In this document: piece after piece, positions 21,505 through 28,887 of the stretch | Layout of the letters: every line of letters begins with the position of its first letter | Position numbering within the stretch: the first letter of the stretch is position 1 | Position numbers and translations under genes: made by a program | Assembly: GCA_910585765.1 (NCBI GenBank) | Contig: CAJUES010000044.1 | Coordinates: 1 to 30,130 of the forward strand | Direction: 5' to 3' | Length of the DNA stretch: 30,130 nucleotides | DNA from: an uncultured Lachnospiraceae bacterium | GTDB taxonomy: Bacteria; Bacillota; Clostridia; Lachnospirales; Lachnospiraceae | Notes under the pieces: generated by a model | Seen by the model: the letters and a program-made list of their open reading frames with translations, nothing else | The model's database searches: none | Told to the model about the DNA's origin: nothing

Positions 21505-22653
21505 ATGAACTATGACTATTTGGTAGTCGGCGCAGGGCTTTTTGGCGCCGTGTTTGCCCGTGAGATGAACAGAGCCGGGAAGCGGTGTCTCGTGATCGAC
21601 AAGAGGGGACATATCGCAGGAAATATCTACACAGAGGAGATCAACAAGATCCACGTCCACAGGTATGGTGCGCATATCTTCCACACATCGGACGCGGGGA
21701 TCTGGCGCTATGTCAATGAACTGGCGCAGTTCAACCACTACATCAACTCGCCGGTGGCTGTGTATCGGGACGAGCTCTACAATCTTCCCTTTAACATGAA
21801 CACGTTTGCAAAGATGTGGCATGTGAAAACGCCAAAGGAGGCGGCGGCGCGTATTCAGGAACAGATCGCCGGTCTGGGCATCAGGGAGCCGGCAAACCTT
21901 GAGGAGCAGGCGCTGTCGCTGGTCGGCACTGACATATACGAGAAGCTTGTGAAAGGCTACACGGAGAAGCAGTGGGGACGCGACTGCAGGGAACTGCCTG
22001 CGTTCATCATCAGGCGCCTCCCTGTCCGCTTTACGTTTGACAACAATTATTTCAACGATCCCTATCAGGGGATTCCGGAGGGCGGCTATACAGCCATGGT
22101 GGAAAAACTGCTGGATGGCATCGAGGTCCGGCTTGACACCGCGTTTGAGGATTTTGTCAGAAAGGCTGACCAGAATGACACATATGTCACAAACGACGGG
22201 CAGCACGCGTTCAGAAAAGTGCTCTACACGGGCATGATCGATGCATTTTTTGACTATTGCGAGGGTGCGCTGGAGTACCGATCCCTCGAATTTCAGACAG
22301 AGCTTTTGGAGGGGGAGGAGAACTATCAGGGAAATGCGGTGGTCAACTATACGGAGCGGGAAGTCCCGTATACGCGCATCATAGAGCACAAGCACTTTGA
22401 GTTTGGACACCAGCCGGATACCGTGATCACCAGGGAGTACCCCAGGGAGTGGAAGCGCGGTGACGAGCCGTATTATCCGGTCAATGACGAGCGCAATGCC
22501 GCGCTGTATCAGAAGTATCTGCGCCTGGCGTCGGAGCAGAAGAATGTCATTTTCGGGGGAAGGCTCGGACAGTACAAGTACTATGACATGGACAAAGTGA
22601 TCGCGGCGGCACTGGCGATGGCGGAAGAGGAAAAAATTGAGACAGGACAATAA
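21505..22653 (+). CDS. glf: UDP-galactopyranose mutase (382 aa)
   Basis: Flavoenzyme that interconverts UDP-galactopyranose and UDP-galactofuranose, the donor for galactofuranose-containing glycans. The N-terminal FAD-binding motif is GAGLFGAVFAREMN (about residues 9-22), followed by RCLVIDKRGHIAGNIYTE and the diagnostic RYGAHIFHTSD. GYTEKQWG, PEGGYTAMVEKLL, EREVPYTRIIEHKHF and FGGRLGQYKYYDMD are the other conserved blocks. The length is typical (about 370-390). TTAGGAG about 8 bases upstream supports the ATG at 21505. It follows the glycosyltransferase at 20330 and probably supplies its donor. A two-way terminator overlaps its stop codon. Confidence 0.97.
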   Translation: MNYDYLVVGAGLFGAVFAREMNRAGKRCLVIDKRGHIAGNIYTEEINKIHVHRYGAHIFHTSDAGIWRYVNELAQFNHYINSPVAVYRDELYNLPFNMNTFAKMWHVKTPKEAAARIQEQIAGLGIREPANLEEQALSLVGTDIYEKLVKGYTEKQWGRDCRELPAFIIRRLPVRFTFDNNYFNDPYQGIPEGGYTAMVEKLLDGIEVRLDTAFEDFVRKADQNDTYVTNDGQHAFRKVLYTGMIDAFFDYCEGALEYRSLEFQTELLEGEENYQGNAVVNYTEREVPYTRIIEHKHFEFGHQPDTVITREYPREWKRGDEPYYPVNDERNAALYQKYLRLASEQKNVIFGGRLGQYKYYDMDKVIAAALAMAEEEKIETGQ

Positions 22654-22702
22654 AAAACAGGCGCGAAAGGGGAAGGAAACTTCCTCTCTCTCGCCTGTTT
22701 CG
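22652..22702. terminator. Two-way terminator between glf and the FliD-like gene
   Basis: AAACAGGCG (22655-22663) pairs with CGCCTGTTT (22692-22700), with GGAAG/CTTCC extending the hairpin inside. Read from the - strand it is followed by six T, so it is strongest for the - gene ending at 22719; for glf the T run is short. Confidence 0.8.
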
Positions 22703-22718
22703 TCGTGAGTGCGGGATC

Positions 22719-24083
22719 TCACATATAAGTATTGTACAGCATGCCTGTATAGATGCTCGTCATATATGGATTGGGATAGCTCGCATTGGGGTTCGAGTAA
22801 GCGCAGATCCTCCTGTCGATGTACTCCATGGGATCGAGCGATATCGCGCTCAATTTCCGCAGGATCTGTGAGCCAAAACTCTTTATGGCAGACGCGTCCG
22901 TGATCACATCGCTCTTCTGGTAGTCGAGTGTGGCATCCTCGTTGACACTGATGCCGTATTTCTCGAGATTGTAGCTGTGCAGATCCAGGAACTTGTGCAG
23001 ATCCTTGGACAAAAGCTTTGTGAGTGCAGTCTCCGTCTCGTCATTGATCACGCCGTTCATAAAGCGGTTGTAGCCCTCGACAAAGGTCTCGATATTGTTG
23101 GAGAGCGATTCGGCGTCCGGGTACAGACCGATCCTGGCGCTGGCGTTATTTGCACTGGTTACCGCAGACGCGTGCGCCGTGATCCGGTCGGACATGGACG
23201 CTGTGCCTGCAGCGGAATTTTCGGGATGCAGGGTCACGTGATATGCGCCGTGCACGTTGAAGGTGTTGGAGTAGGAGGATTCCTCGTTTCCGTTGATGCT
23301 GTATATTGCATTGGTGGCTTCCTTGATCGTTTTGTTCAGCCCCAGATAATCAACGATGCCGCTGCGGTAAGTGGTGTTGTCATCCTCGATCGAAAAATGG
23401 CGTTCTCCCTGAACCGGAAGACCGTAGGCATCGGAAGTCACCTCCAGCGCCGCAAGCCCGCGCGTCTCGATAACCTTCGCCGACACCCCGATATCGGAGT
23501 TGTTGATCAGGCGGGAGAGCTTGTTCTGGAGGTCTTTGTTCGTGTCGCCCTCATGTATGTTGAACTGCAGTTCGTAGTGGAGCTTGTTTGTCAGGATATC
23601 AAAGGAATAACTGCCCGGGTCGAGTGAAACCGGCTGGTTTGTCTTCAGGAATTTGCTTGTGTTGACCTGCGGCGAGGCAAAATTCTCGACCTCGAGCGTA
23701 AAGTCTGTCGGCACCTCCCCCTCGGCATCGTCCGGCTCGTACTCCACACTCGCCAGCGATTCATTGTCGCTGTAGGCGGATTTCATCGAGAACAGGTCAT
23801 CATCCTCACTGAGCGAGCCGATCGTGCGCTTTAAGCTGTTGGCGCTTTCCTTCAGGTGGATCGCATATGCGATGGAGCGCGGCGTGGGATCCGTGAGATA
23901 GAGCGGGGCAAAGCGGTTTTTCCACTGGATGGTGCTGTATAAATTCTGCAGCTCGCTGGAATCGTGCATGGCAAAGCGGGAGTTCCGCCTGTTATATTTC
24001 CGGTTGGAATCGCTGTTGTCACTGCTCGCATAGGTAGTCATGTACTGATCCAGAGCCTGCAAAGTGTTCATGGTAACTGACAT
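22719..24083 (-). CDS. FliD-like / filament-cap-related protein (454 aa)
   Basis: A second FliD-related protein, far from the fliD at 11177. Support comes from a central domain rich in FliD-like segments (FTLEVENFASPQVN, HYELQFNIHEGDTNKDLQNKLSRLIN, HFSIEDD, DYLGL), then FVEGYNRFMNG and a helical C-terminal part (LEKYGISVNEDATLDYQ, FGSQILRKLSAISLDPMEYIDR) with the ending PYMTSIYTGMLYNTYM. The usual N-terminal GMDTxxIIxxLM motif is not visible, and residues 1-115 are unlike FliD. AAGGAGG stands 7 bases before ATG. No sigma-28 motif was found upstream. It may be an alternative cap, a hook-filament part or a surface protein; FliD-like identity is likely, function unknown. Confidence 0.75.
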   Translation of the reverse strand: MSVTMNTLQALDQYMTTYASSDNSDSNRKYNRRNSRFAMHDSSELQNLYSTIQWKNRFAPLYLTDPTPRSIAYAIHLKESANSLKRTIGSLSEDDDLFSMKSAYSDNESLASVEYEPDDAEGEVPTDFTLEVENFASPQVNTSKFLKTNQPVSLDPGSYSFDILTNKLHYELQFNIHEGDTNKDLQNKLSRLINNSDIGVSAKVIETRGLAALEVTSDAYGLPVQGERHFSIEDDNTTYRSGIVDYLGLNKTIKEATNAIYSINGNEESSYSNTFNVHGAYHVTLHPENSAAGTASMSDRITAHASAVTSANNASARIGLYPDAESLSNNIETFVEGYNRFMNGVINDETETALTKLLSKDLHKFLDLHSYNLEKYGISVNEDATLDYQKSDVITDASAIKSFGSQILRKLSAISLDPMEYIDRRICAYSNPNASYPNPYMTSIYTGMLYNTYM

Positions 24084-24203
24084 AGAATGTCCTCCTTCCC
24101 TGGGTAATGAATTCGGGTCTTATGTGAACTTGTTTTTGAACACATAATTGAATGTAAAATTCAATAAACTTCCCTGTTTTAGAGCGATACATGACTTGAA
24201 TTG

Positions 24204-24217
24204 TGCGAATATTCGCA
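24204..24217. promoter_or_regulatory. Perfect 14-bp palindrome upstream of the FliD-like gene
   Basis: TGCGAATATTCGCA (24204-24217) lies 121 bases before the start at 24083 in an AT-rich gap. It could be an operator. Promoter elements for that gene are not clear between 24084 and 24300; the rest of the 24084-24396 gap shows nothing else. Confidence 0.4.
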
Positions 24218-24396
24218 AAAATGTTATGTATATCTCTTTTTAAATTTAACTTATCACGAATTGTGTGAAAATGCAAGGGGTTTGCCCCGGAAAAATTGAA
24301 AAATTTTTCCACAATTGTGTTTGATTACTGAAAATAACATGAAATGTTTCAAAAGCAGGCACAAAAGGAAAAATACAAAACACGGCAAAATTAATA

Positions 24397-24425
24397 TTGA
24401 CGCAGAGCGATCCGTATGGTATATT
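24397..24425 (+). promoter_or_regulatory. Sigma-A promoter of the rpmG-secE-nusG operon
   Basis: TTGACG (24397-24402), 17-base spacer, TATATT (24420-24425), about 147 bases before rpmG. Confidence 0.8.
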
Positions 24426-24571
24426 GGAAAAGCAAGATGAATCAAGAAGTCTTTTTTTTATGCAGTTTTGGGATCTTTCAAACAGAGCCTGTGCGCAGAA
24501 AAACGGGCGGCATCCTGCATGGTTGAAACAAACTGATGGTCATATTTTAGAACGCTAGCGGAGGTGGAATT

Positions 24572-24721
24572 ATGCGTACAAAGATTACATTGGCATGTAC
24601 AGAGTGCAAACAGCGTAATTACAATACTACAAAGGAGAAGAAGACCCATCCTGACAGAATGGAGATCAAGAAGTATTGTAGATTCTGCAAGACTCATACG
24701 CTGCACAAGGAAACAAAATAG
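24572..24721 (+). CDS. rpmG: 50S ribosomal protein L33 (49 aa)
   Basis: MRTKITLACTECKQRNY followed by KKTHPDRMEIKKYCRFCKTHTLHKE is a standard L33. Two CxxC pairs (Cys9/Cys12 and Cys36/Cys39) make it the zinc-binding form, as opposed to the cysteine-free form that many bacteria use under zinc shortage. GGAGGTG stands upstream of the ATG. It heads the conserved rpmG-secE-nusG order; the gap to secE is 57 bases and holds no tRNA. Confidence 0.97.
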   Translation: MRTKITLACTECKQRNYNTTKEKKTHPDRMEIKKYCRFCKTHTLHKETK

Positions 24722-24778
24722 GCAATCGCATCAAGTGGACACGAGGATCGCAAAGGGATCAGAAATAGGAGGCACATG

Positions 24779-25000
24779 ATGGCAGATTCAACAAAGTCAG
24801 CTAAAAAAGAAGCGAAGAAGGACAGCTTTTGGAAAAGCGTAAAAACAGAATTTAAGAAGATCGCCTGGCCTGACCAGAAAGAAACCGTGAAGCAGTCTGT
24901 GGCAGTGCTCTGTGTTTCGGTCGCGGTAGGACTGATCATTACCTTTTTGGATACCATCATTCAGTATGGTATTAACTTCCTGACAAGTATCGGCGTGTAG
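24779..25000 (+). CDS. secE: Preprotein translocase subunit SecE (73 aa)
   Basis: Essential clamp subunit of the SecYEG channel. The short single-span form of Gram-positives: a charged N-terminus (MADSTKSAKKEAKK), the conserved amphipathic motif FWKSVKTEFKKIAWPDQKET before the membrane, then one transmembrane helix (SVAVLCVSVAVGLIITFLDTI) and a short tail. Two ATGs follow AGGAGG (24767-24772); the second, at 24779, has the better spacing (6 bases against 3). nusG begins 14 bases after the stop. Confidence 0.96.
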   Translation: MADSTKSAKKEAKKDSFWKSVKTEFKKIAWPDQKETVKQSVAVLCVSVAVGLIITFLDTIIQYGINFLTSIGV

Positions 25001-25014
25001 AAGAGGTGATTAAT

Positions 25015-25821
25015 ATGGAAGAAAAGAAAAGGGCAGTAGCAAAAAAGCTCATTACTCCCAATATGCAGGAGTGGCTTCCTGTATCGCCAAAGATGCCGGA
25101 AAAACCGTATGAGGAACAGGCAGATCCTGAGACAGGTTCGGAGATGACAGCGCCTGAGGTGATGTATGAGGAGCCGCAGGAAAACGATGCCGCCGAAGAA
25201 AATACTTCCGGGGAGACACAGATCCAGGAGGAGGAGCCCGCAGTGGAGCCGGTCGAGGAGGAGCCTCACAGCAGAGTGGCGCTCAGCGACAACAAGAGCG
25301 GTCTCGGCATGGGCTGGTATGTAGTCCACACATACTCCGGATATGAGAATAAGGTAAAGGCAAATATCGAGAAAGCGATCGAAAACAGGCATCTTGAGAA
25401 TGAGATCCTCGAGGTGAGGGTGCCGCTCCAGGATGTCATGGAACTCAAAAACGGCGTGGAGAAAACATCGCAGAAAAAGATGTTCCCAGGTTATGTGCTC
25501 CTGCACATGGATGCGGACAACAACGACGCGTGGTATGTCGTCAGGAATACAAGGGGTGTTACCGGGTTCGTCGGACCGGGAAGCAAGCCGGTTCCGCTCA
25601 CGGAGGCAGAGCTCAAAGCGCTTGACTTTGGCGTTGACACTACGGTTGAATTTGCAGAGGGCGACGTGATCAGTGTCACGGCGGGCGTGTGGAAAGATAC
25701 CGTCGGCACAGTCCAGAAGATCGATGCTTCCAGACAGACGCTCACGATCAATGTCGAGATGTTCGGGCGTGAGACGCCGGTTGAGATCAATTTTTCGGAT
25801 GTGAAAAAGATGTGGGATTAG
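25015..25821 (+). CDS. nusG: Transcription factor NusG with long acidic N-terminal extension (268 aa)
   Basis: Binds RNA polymerase and influences elongation, pausing and termination. The NGN domain starts near residue 101 (WYVVHTYSGYENKVKANIE) with KKMFPGYVLLHM and NTRGVTGFVG, and the KOW motif lies near 212-240 (EGDVISVTAGVWKDTVGTVQKID). The family is usually about 170-190 residues; the extra 90 or so at the N-terminus (about 25-90) are very acidic and proline-rich (PEKPYEEQADPETGSEM, EEPQENDAAEENTSGE) and look disordered. AAGAGGTGAT before ATG sets the start; a GTG three codons earlier overlaps that site. The extension has no motif I know. Confidence 0.97.
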   Translation: MEEKKRAVAKKLITPNMQEWLPVSPKMPEKPYEEQADPETGSEMTAPEVMYEEPQENDAAEENTSGETQIQEEEPAVEPVEEEPHSRVALSDNKSGLGMGWYVVHTYSGYENKVKANIEKAIENRHLENEILEVRVPLQDVMELKNGVEKTSQKKMFPGYVLLHMDADNNDAWYVVRNTRGVTGFVGPGSKPVPLTEAELKALDFGVDTTVEFAEGDVISVTAGVWKDTVGTVQKIDASRQTLTINVEMFGRETPVEINFSDVKKMWD

Positions 25822-25858
25822 AGACACAGGGGTTTATCGCGCGTGCGGCATCTTTGTG

Positions 25859-25887
25859 TTGACATTATGAAAGTTATGTTATAGAAT
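25859..25887 (+). promoter_or_regulatory. Sigma-A promoter of rplK-rplA
   Basis: TTGACA (25859-25864), 17-base spacer, TAGAAT (25882-25887), downstream of the nusG stop. It gives an rplK leader of about 95 bases. Confidence 0.8.
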
Positions 25888-25908
25888 GATTAACGGACTT
25901 ATGTATGC

Positions 25909-25937
25909 GTGGGAGGGTTATCCGCCCAGACGACCAC
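25909..25937 (+). promoter_or_regulatory. Structured rplK leader
   Basis: GTGG (25909-25912) and CCAC (25934-25937) enclose a GC-rich inner part in which GGG and GG pair with CC and CCC around TTAT. A compact stem-loop before rplK fits a site for autoregulation by L1 or another ribosomal protein, as in other rplKA operons. I cannot assign it to a defined RNA family. Confidence 0.45.
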
Positions 25938-25988
25938 AAAACAGTTTTGCTTCGGGTAAGACTGAGAATAAATTAGGAGGTGCCTAAA

Positions 25989-26414
25989 ATGGCAAAGAAA
26001 GTAGAAGGATATATCAAATTACAGATTCCTGCCGCAAAAGCAACACCGGCTCCGCCGGTTGGACCAGCTCTTGGACAGCATGGTGTAAACATTGTAGAGT
26101 TTACAAAACAGTTTAACGCAAGGACAGCAGATCAGGAAGGCATGATCATCCCTGTTGTCATCACAGTATATGCAGACAGAAGCTTCAGCTTCATCACAAA
26201 GACTCCGCCTGCAGCAGTTTTGTTAAAGAAGGCGTGCAACCTGAAGTCTGGCTCAGCAGCGCCGAACAAGACAAAAGTTGCTACGATTTCAAAGGCAAAG
26301 ATCCAGGAGATCGCTGAGTTGAAGATGCCTGACTTAAATGCGGCAAGTCTCGAGGCTGCCATGAGCATGATCGCAGGTACAGCAAGATCTATGGGTATCA
26401 CAGTAGAAGATTAA
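25989..26414 (+). CDS. rplK: 50S ribosomal protein L11 (141 aa)
   Basis: Full-length L11: MAKKVEGYIKLQIPAAKATPAPPVGPALGQHGVNIVEFTKQFN, the classic proline-rich N-terminal domain; the C-terminal rRNA-binding domain has KIQEIAELKMPDLNAASLEAAMSMIAGTARSMGI. It forms the GTPase-associated centre of the ribosome with L10 and L7/L12. TAGGAGG lies before ATG 25989. It begins the rplK-rplA pair, 16 bases before rplA. Confidence 0.98.
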   Translation: MAKKVEGYIKLQIPAAKATPAPPVGPALGQHGVNIVEFTKQFNARTADQEGMIIPVVITVYADRSFSFITKTPPAAVLLKKACNLKSGSAAPNKTKVATISKAKIQEIAELKMPDLNAASLEAAMSMIAGTARSMGITVED

Positions 26415-26430
26415 GCGGAGGTGAAGTAGA

Positions 26431-27120
26431 ATGAAACATGGTAAGAGATATAATGAATCCGCGAAGTTGATCGATCGCGCAACATTTTATGAGATAGAGG
26501 ACGCGGTGGCACTGGCAAAGAAGTCGGCTGCTGCAAAGTTTGACGAGACAGTGGAGGTCCACATCAGGACCGGATGTGACGGACGCCATGCGGAGCAGCA
26601 GATCCGTGGTGCTGTCGTGCTCCCGAACGGAACAGGTAAGACGGTCAAGGTACTTGTTTTCGCAAAGGGTGATAAGGTAGCGGAGGCGGAGGCAGCGGGT
26701 GCTGATTACGTCGGCGGCGATGAGCTCATCCCGAAGATCCAGAATGACGGCTGGCTTGATTTTGACGTAGTGGTCGCTACACCGGATATGATGGGTGTCG
26801 TGGGACGTCTCGGTAAGGTTTTGGGACCTAAGGGTCTGATGCCGAACCCGAAGTCCGGCACGGTAACGATGGACGTCACAAAGGCGATCAATGATATCAA
26901 GGCTGGTAAGATTGAGTACAGACTTGACAAGACAAACATCATTCACTGCCCGATCGGAAAGGTTTCTTTCTCCGTTGAGCAGTTGACACAGAATCTCAAC
27001 ACACTGCTGGAAGCGATCGTGAAGGCAAAACCGTCATCCCTCAAGGGACAGTATTTGAGGAGCATCACGCTTTCATCGACAATGGGACCTGGCGTAAAGG
27101 TTAGTGTAGCTAAGTTCTGA
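26431..27120 (+). CDS. rplA: 50S ribosomal protein L1 (229 aa)
   Basis: Full-length L1, part of the ribosomal stalk through which deacylated tRNA leaves; often also a translational repressor of its own operon. Conserved features: MKHGKRYNESAKLID, FDETVEVHIRTGCDGRHAEQQIRGAVVLPNGTGK, and the signature MMGVVGRLGKVLGPKGLMPNPK. It follows rplK with GGAGGTGA before ATG. A terminator ends the pair, so rplK-rplA is a separate unit from rplJ-rplL here. Confidence 0.98.
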   Translation: MKHGKRYNESAKLIDRATFYEIEDAVALAKKSAAAKFDETVEVHIRTGCDGRHAEQQIRGAVVLPNGTGKTVKVLVFAKGDKVAEAEAAGADYVGGDELIPKIQNDGWLDFDVVVATPDMMGVVGRLGKVLGPKGLMPNPKSGTVTMDVTKAINDIKAGKIEYRLDKTNIIHCPIGKVSFSVEQLTQNLNTLLEAIVKAKPSSLKGQYLRSITLSSTMGPGVKVSVAKF

Positions 27121-27138
27121 TCAAAAACAAGATATCGG

Positions 27139-27172
27139 AAGGTCTCGTTTGCAATAGAACGAGACCTTTTTC
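27139..27172 (+). terminator. Rho-independent terminator after rplA
   Basis: Stem AAGGTCTCGTT/AACGAGACCTT (27139-27149 with 27158-27168) followed by TTTTT. Confidence 0.93.
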
Positions 27173-27201
27173 GATATTTCAATACAGGAGCAGGTGGGCA
27201 A

Positions 27202-28548
27202 GTGGCTGGTAAAAGAACGGGAAAACGTACTGTAACAAGAGGATCTAAAAAGAAGAACGGGAACCTGAGAGTGTTTGTCATATCGCTGATGATCGTGCTG
27301 GCGGCGGGGAGCCTTGCGATGCTTGGCTACGCTGCCGTGATGCCAAAAGGGGAACCAGAGGCGCCGATCATTGTTGATTTTGCAGGACTCGGACAACAGG
27401 ACAGCCCTTTCCGGGACGAAAGTGCGGGGACGACGGACGATGCGGCTGCCGGGGAGACTGACAGTCAGCCCGTCTCCTCGGAGCAGGCAAAGCCCACGGT
27501 GGAGGATGCGATCGCTGCCGAGAACGAGCGGCTTTTGAATGAAGCGGTTCAGAAGGGACAAAATGTCCATCTCGTAAACTGTGCGGACAGCGGACACGTC
27601 ACTTTCGCGTTTGCGGGGGATATCCTGCTCGACGATGAGTATGCCATGATGTTTCACTACAGGACGAGAGGCAGTGATATCAACGACACATTCTCGGCGG
27701 ATCTGCTGGAACGGATGCGCAGTGCGGATGTCTTTATGCTCAACAATGAGTTTCCGTTTTCGTCGAGAGGGACGCCGACGGAGAACAAGACCTTCACGTT
27801 TCGGGCAGATCCGGCAAACGTAGAGATGTATGAGCTGCTGGGGGTGGACGTCGTGTCGCTTGCCAACAACCATGCCTATGACTACGGCGAGGAGGCGCTG
27901 CTCGACACGTTTTCCACGCTCGAGGAGGCAGGCATACCCTATGTCGGCGCGGGGCGCAACATTGACGAGGCGAAAAAACCTGTGTATTTCATAGCGAACG
28001 GGATCAAGATCGCGGTCGTGAGTGCGACCCAGATCGAGCGGAATGCGGTGCCTGACACCAAAGAAGCCACCGCGACAAGCGCCGGGGTGCTCCGCTGCAT
28101 GGATCCGTCGGCGCTTCTCGAGGTCATCGCGGAGGCGAAAGAAAACAGTGATTTTGTGATACTGTATATCCACTGGGGGACGGAGAGTCAGGCGGAGACT
28201 GACTGGCTGCAGGACAAGCAGGCGCCGGTCTATGCGCAGGCAGGTGTGGATCTCATCGTAGGCGATCACCCGCACTGCCTGCAGAAGCTGGATTCCGAGT
28301 CGGGGGTCCCGGTGGTGTACAGCCTGGGAAATTACTGGTTTAACTCAAAGACACAAAACACCTGTCTCGTCGAGGTCGGGATAAAGAAGGAAGGGATGGA
28401 ATACTTCCGGTTTGTCCCATGTATACAGGAAAACTGCCGCACGAGGCAGCTTGAGGGCAGCGAGAAGGCGGAGGTGCTGAACTATATGCGCGGACTGTCT
28501 CCGGGGGTCAGCATCGACGATGAGGGCTATGTGACCTTCGGCAGCTGA
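27202..28548 (+). CDS. CapA-family (PGA_cap) metallophosphoesterase-like protein, membrane-anchored (448 aa)
   Basis: Residues 1-20 are basic, about 24-46 form one transmembrane helix (FVISLMIVLAAGSLAMLGYA), then a variable acidic linker to about 130, so the main domain is outside the cell. That domain is a CapA/PgsA-type calcineurin-like fold: FAGDILLDDEY (about 137), MLNNEFPFSS, ANNHAYDYGEEALLDT (about 222), YIHWGTE and GDHPHCLQ (about 354). CapA proteins act in poly-gamma-glutamate capsule synthesis or anchoring, but most Clostridia homologs stand alone and are uncharacterised. No capB/capC partner is visible. The start is GTG at 27202 with AGGAG upstream. It is inserted between rplA and rplJ and has no clear promoter of its own. 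Confidence 0.92.
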   Translation: MAGKRTGKRTVTRGSKKKNGNLRVFVISLMIVLAAGSLAMLGYAAVMPKGEPEAPIIVDFAGLGQQDSPFRDESAGTTDDAAAGETDSQPVSSEQAKPTVEDAIAAENERLLNEAVQKGQNVHLVNCADSGHVTFAFAGDILLDDEYAMMFHYRTRGSDINDTFSADLLERMRSADVFMLNNEFPFSSRGTPTENKTFTFRADPANVEMYELLGVDVVSLANNHAYDYGEEALLDTFSTLEEAGIPYVGAGRNIDEAKKPVYFIANGIKIAVVSATQIERNAVPDTKEATATSAGVLRCMDPSALLEVIAEAKENSDFVILYIHWGTESQAETDWLQDKQAPVYAQAGVDLIVGDHPHCLQKLDSESGVPVVYSLGNYWFNSKTQNTCLVEVGIKKEGMEYFRFVPCIQENCRTRQLEGSEKAEVLNYMRGLSPGVSIDDEGYVTFGS

Positions 28549-28598
28549 CCGGTTCAGGAATTCAATGTAAAAAGATAGAATAAAAACAGAAAAATGGG

Positions 28599-28628
28599 TT
28601 GACATCCGTATAGAAGGTATGCTATGTT
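28599..28628 (+). promoter_or_regulatory. Sigma-A promoter of rplJ-rplL
   Basis: TTGACA (28599-28604), 18-base spacer, TATGTT (28623-28628), just before the L10 leader. Confidence 0.78.
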
Positions 28629-28649
28629 ATTAAAGGTTGTAAAACCATG

Positions 28650-28802
28650 CCGAAGACAGTAGGTGCAGATGCCCCGCACAGAGATGGAGACAGATCTGGC
28701 AGAGTGTTCTGCGTAAGTGTATCGCCTACCGAGGAAAGAGTTTTTATGATGATGACTTTTCCTCTCGGTTCATGCGTTGACATAGGACCGGGAGGTTTTT
28801 AT
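28650..28802 (+). promoter_or_regulatory. L10 leader (ribosomal protein autoregulatory RNA) with terminator-like hairpin
   Basis: The region opens with CCGAAGACAGTAGGTG and later has CGCCTACCGAGGAAA, the conserved parts of the Firmicutes L10 leader (Rfam RF00557), which binds the L10-L12 complex. A final hairpin, CCTCTCGGTTC/GGACCGGGAGG (28761-28771 with 28785-28795), is followed by TTTTTAT and is a plausible attenuator. ACCGAG at 28727-28732 could instead pair with CTCGGT near 28769, giving two exclusive folds. An open frame running through here is not a gene. Confidence 0.82.
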
Positions 28803-28887
28803 ATGCTATCAGAAACTCCTGTCGGCAGGACGGATGCCTGGAGCCATGTCCGGCGTTCGTCTATCAAATCTATAAGGAGGTAAGAAA

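Noticed and set aside
21490..22722. A 410-codon open frame antisense to glf
   Set aside because: A shadow of the real gene: no ribosome binding site, Arg/Leu/Val-rich unstructured composition, and the + strand frame is an unmistakable UDP-galactopyranose mutase.
24722..24778. tRNA gene between rpmG and secE, as seen in some Firmicutes
   Set aside because: The gap is 57 bases and has no cloverleaf or CCA end. No rRNA or tRNA gene was recognised anywhere in the window.
27121..28275. A 384-codon open frame antisense to the CapA-type gene
   Set aside because: It reads through the rplA terminator and the antisense of a well-supported gene; no family resemblance.
28647..28883. A 78-codon open frame before rplJ
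   Set aside because: It lies over the conserved L10 leader RNA and its attenuator hairpin and has no ribosome binding site.
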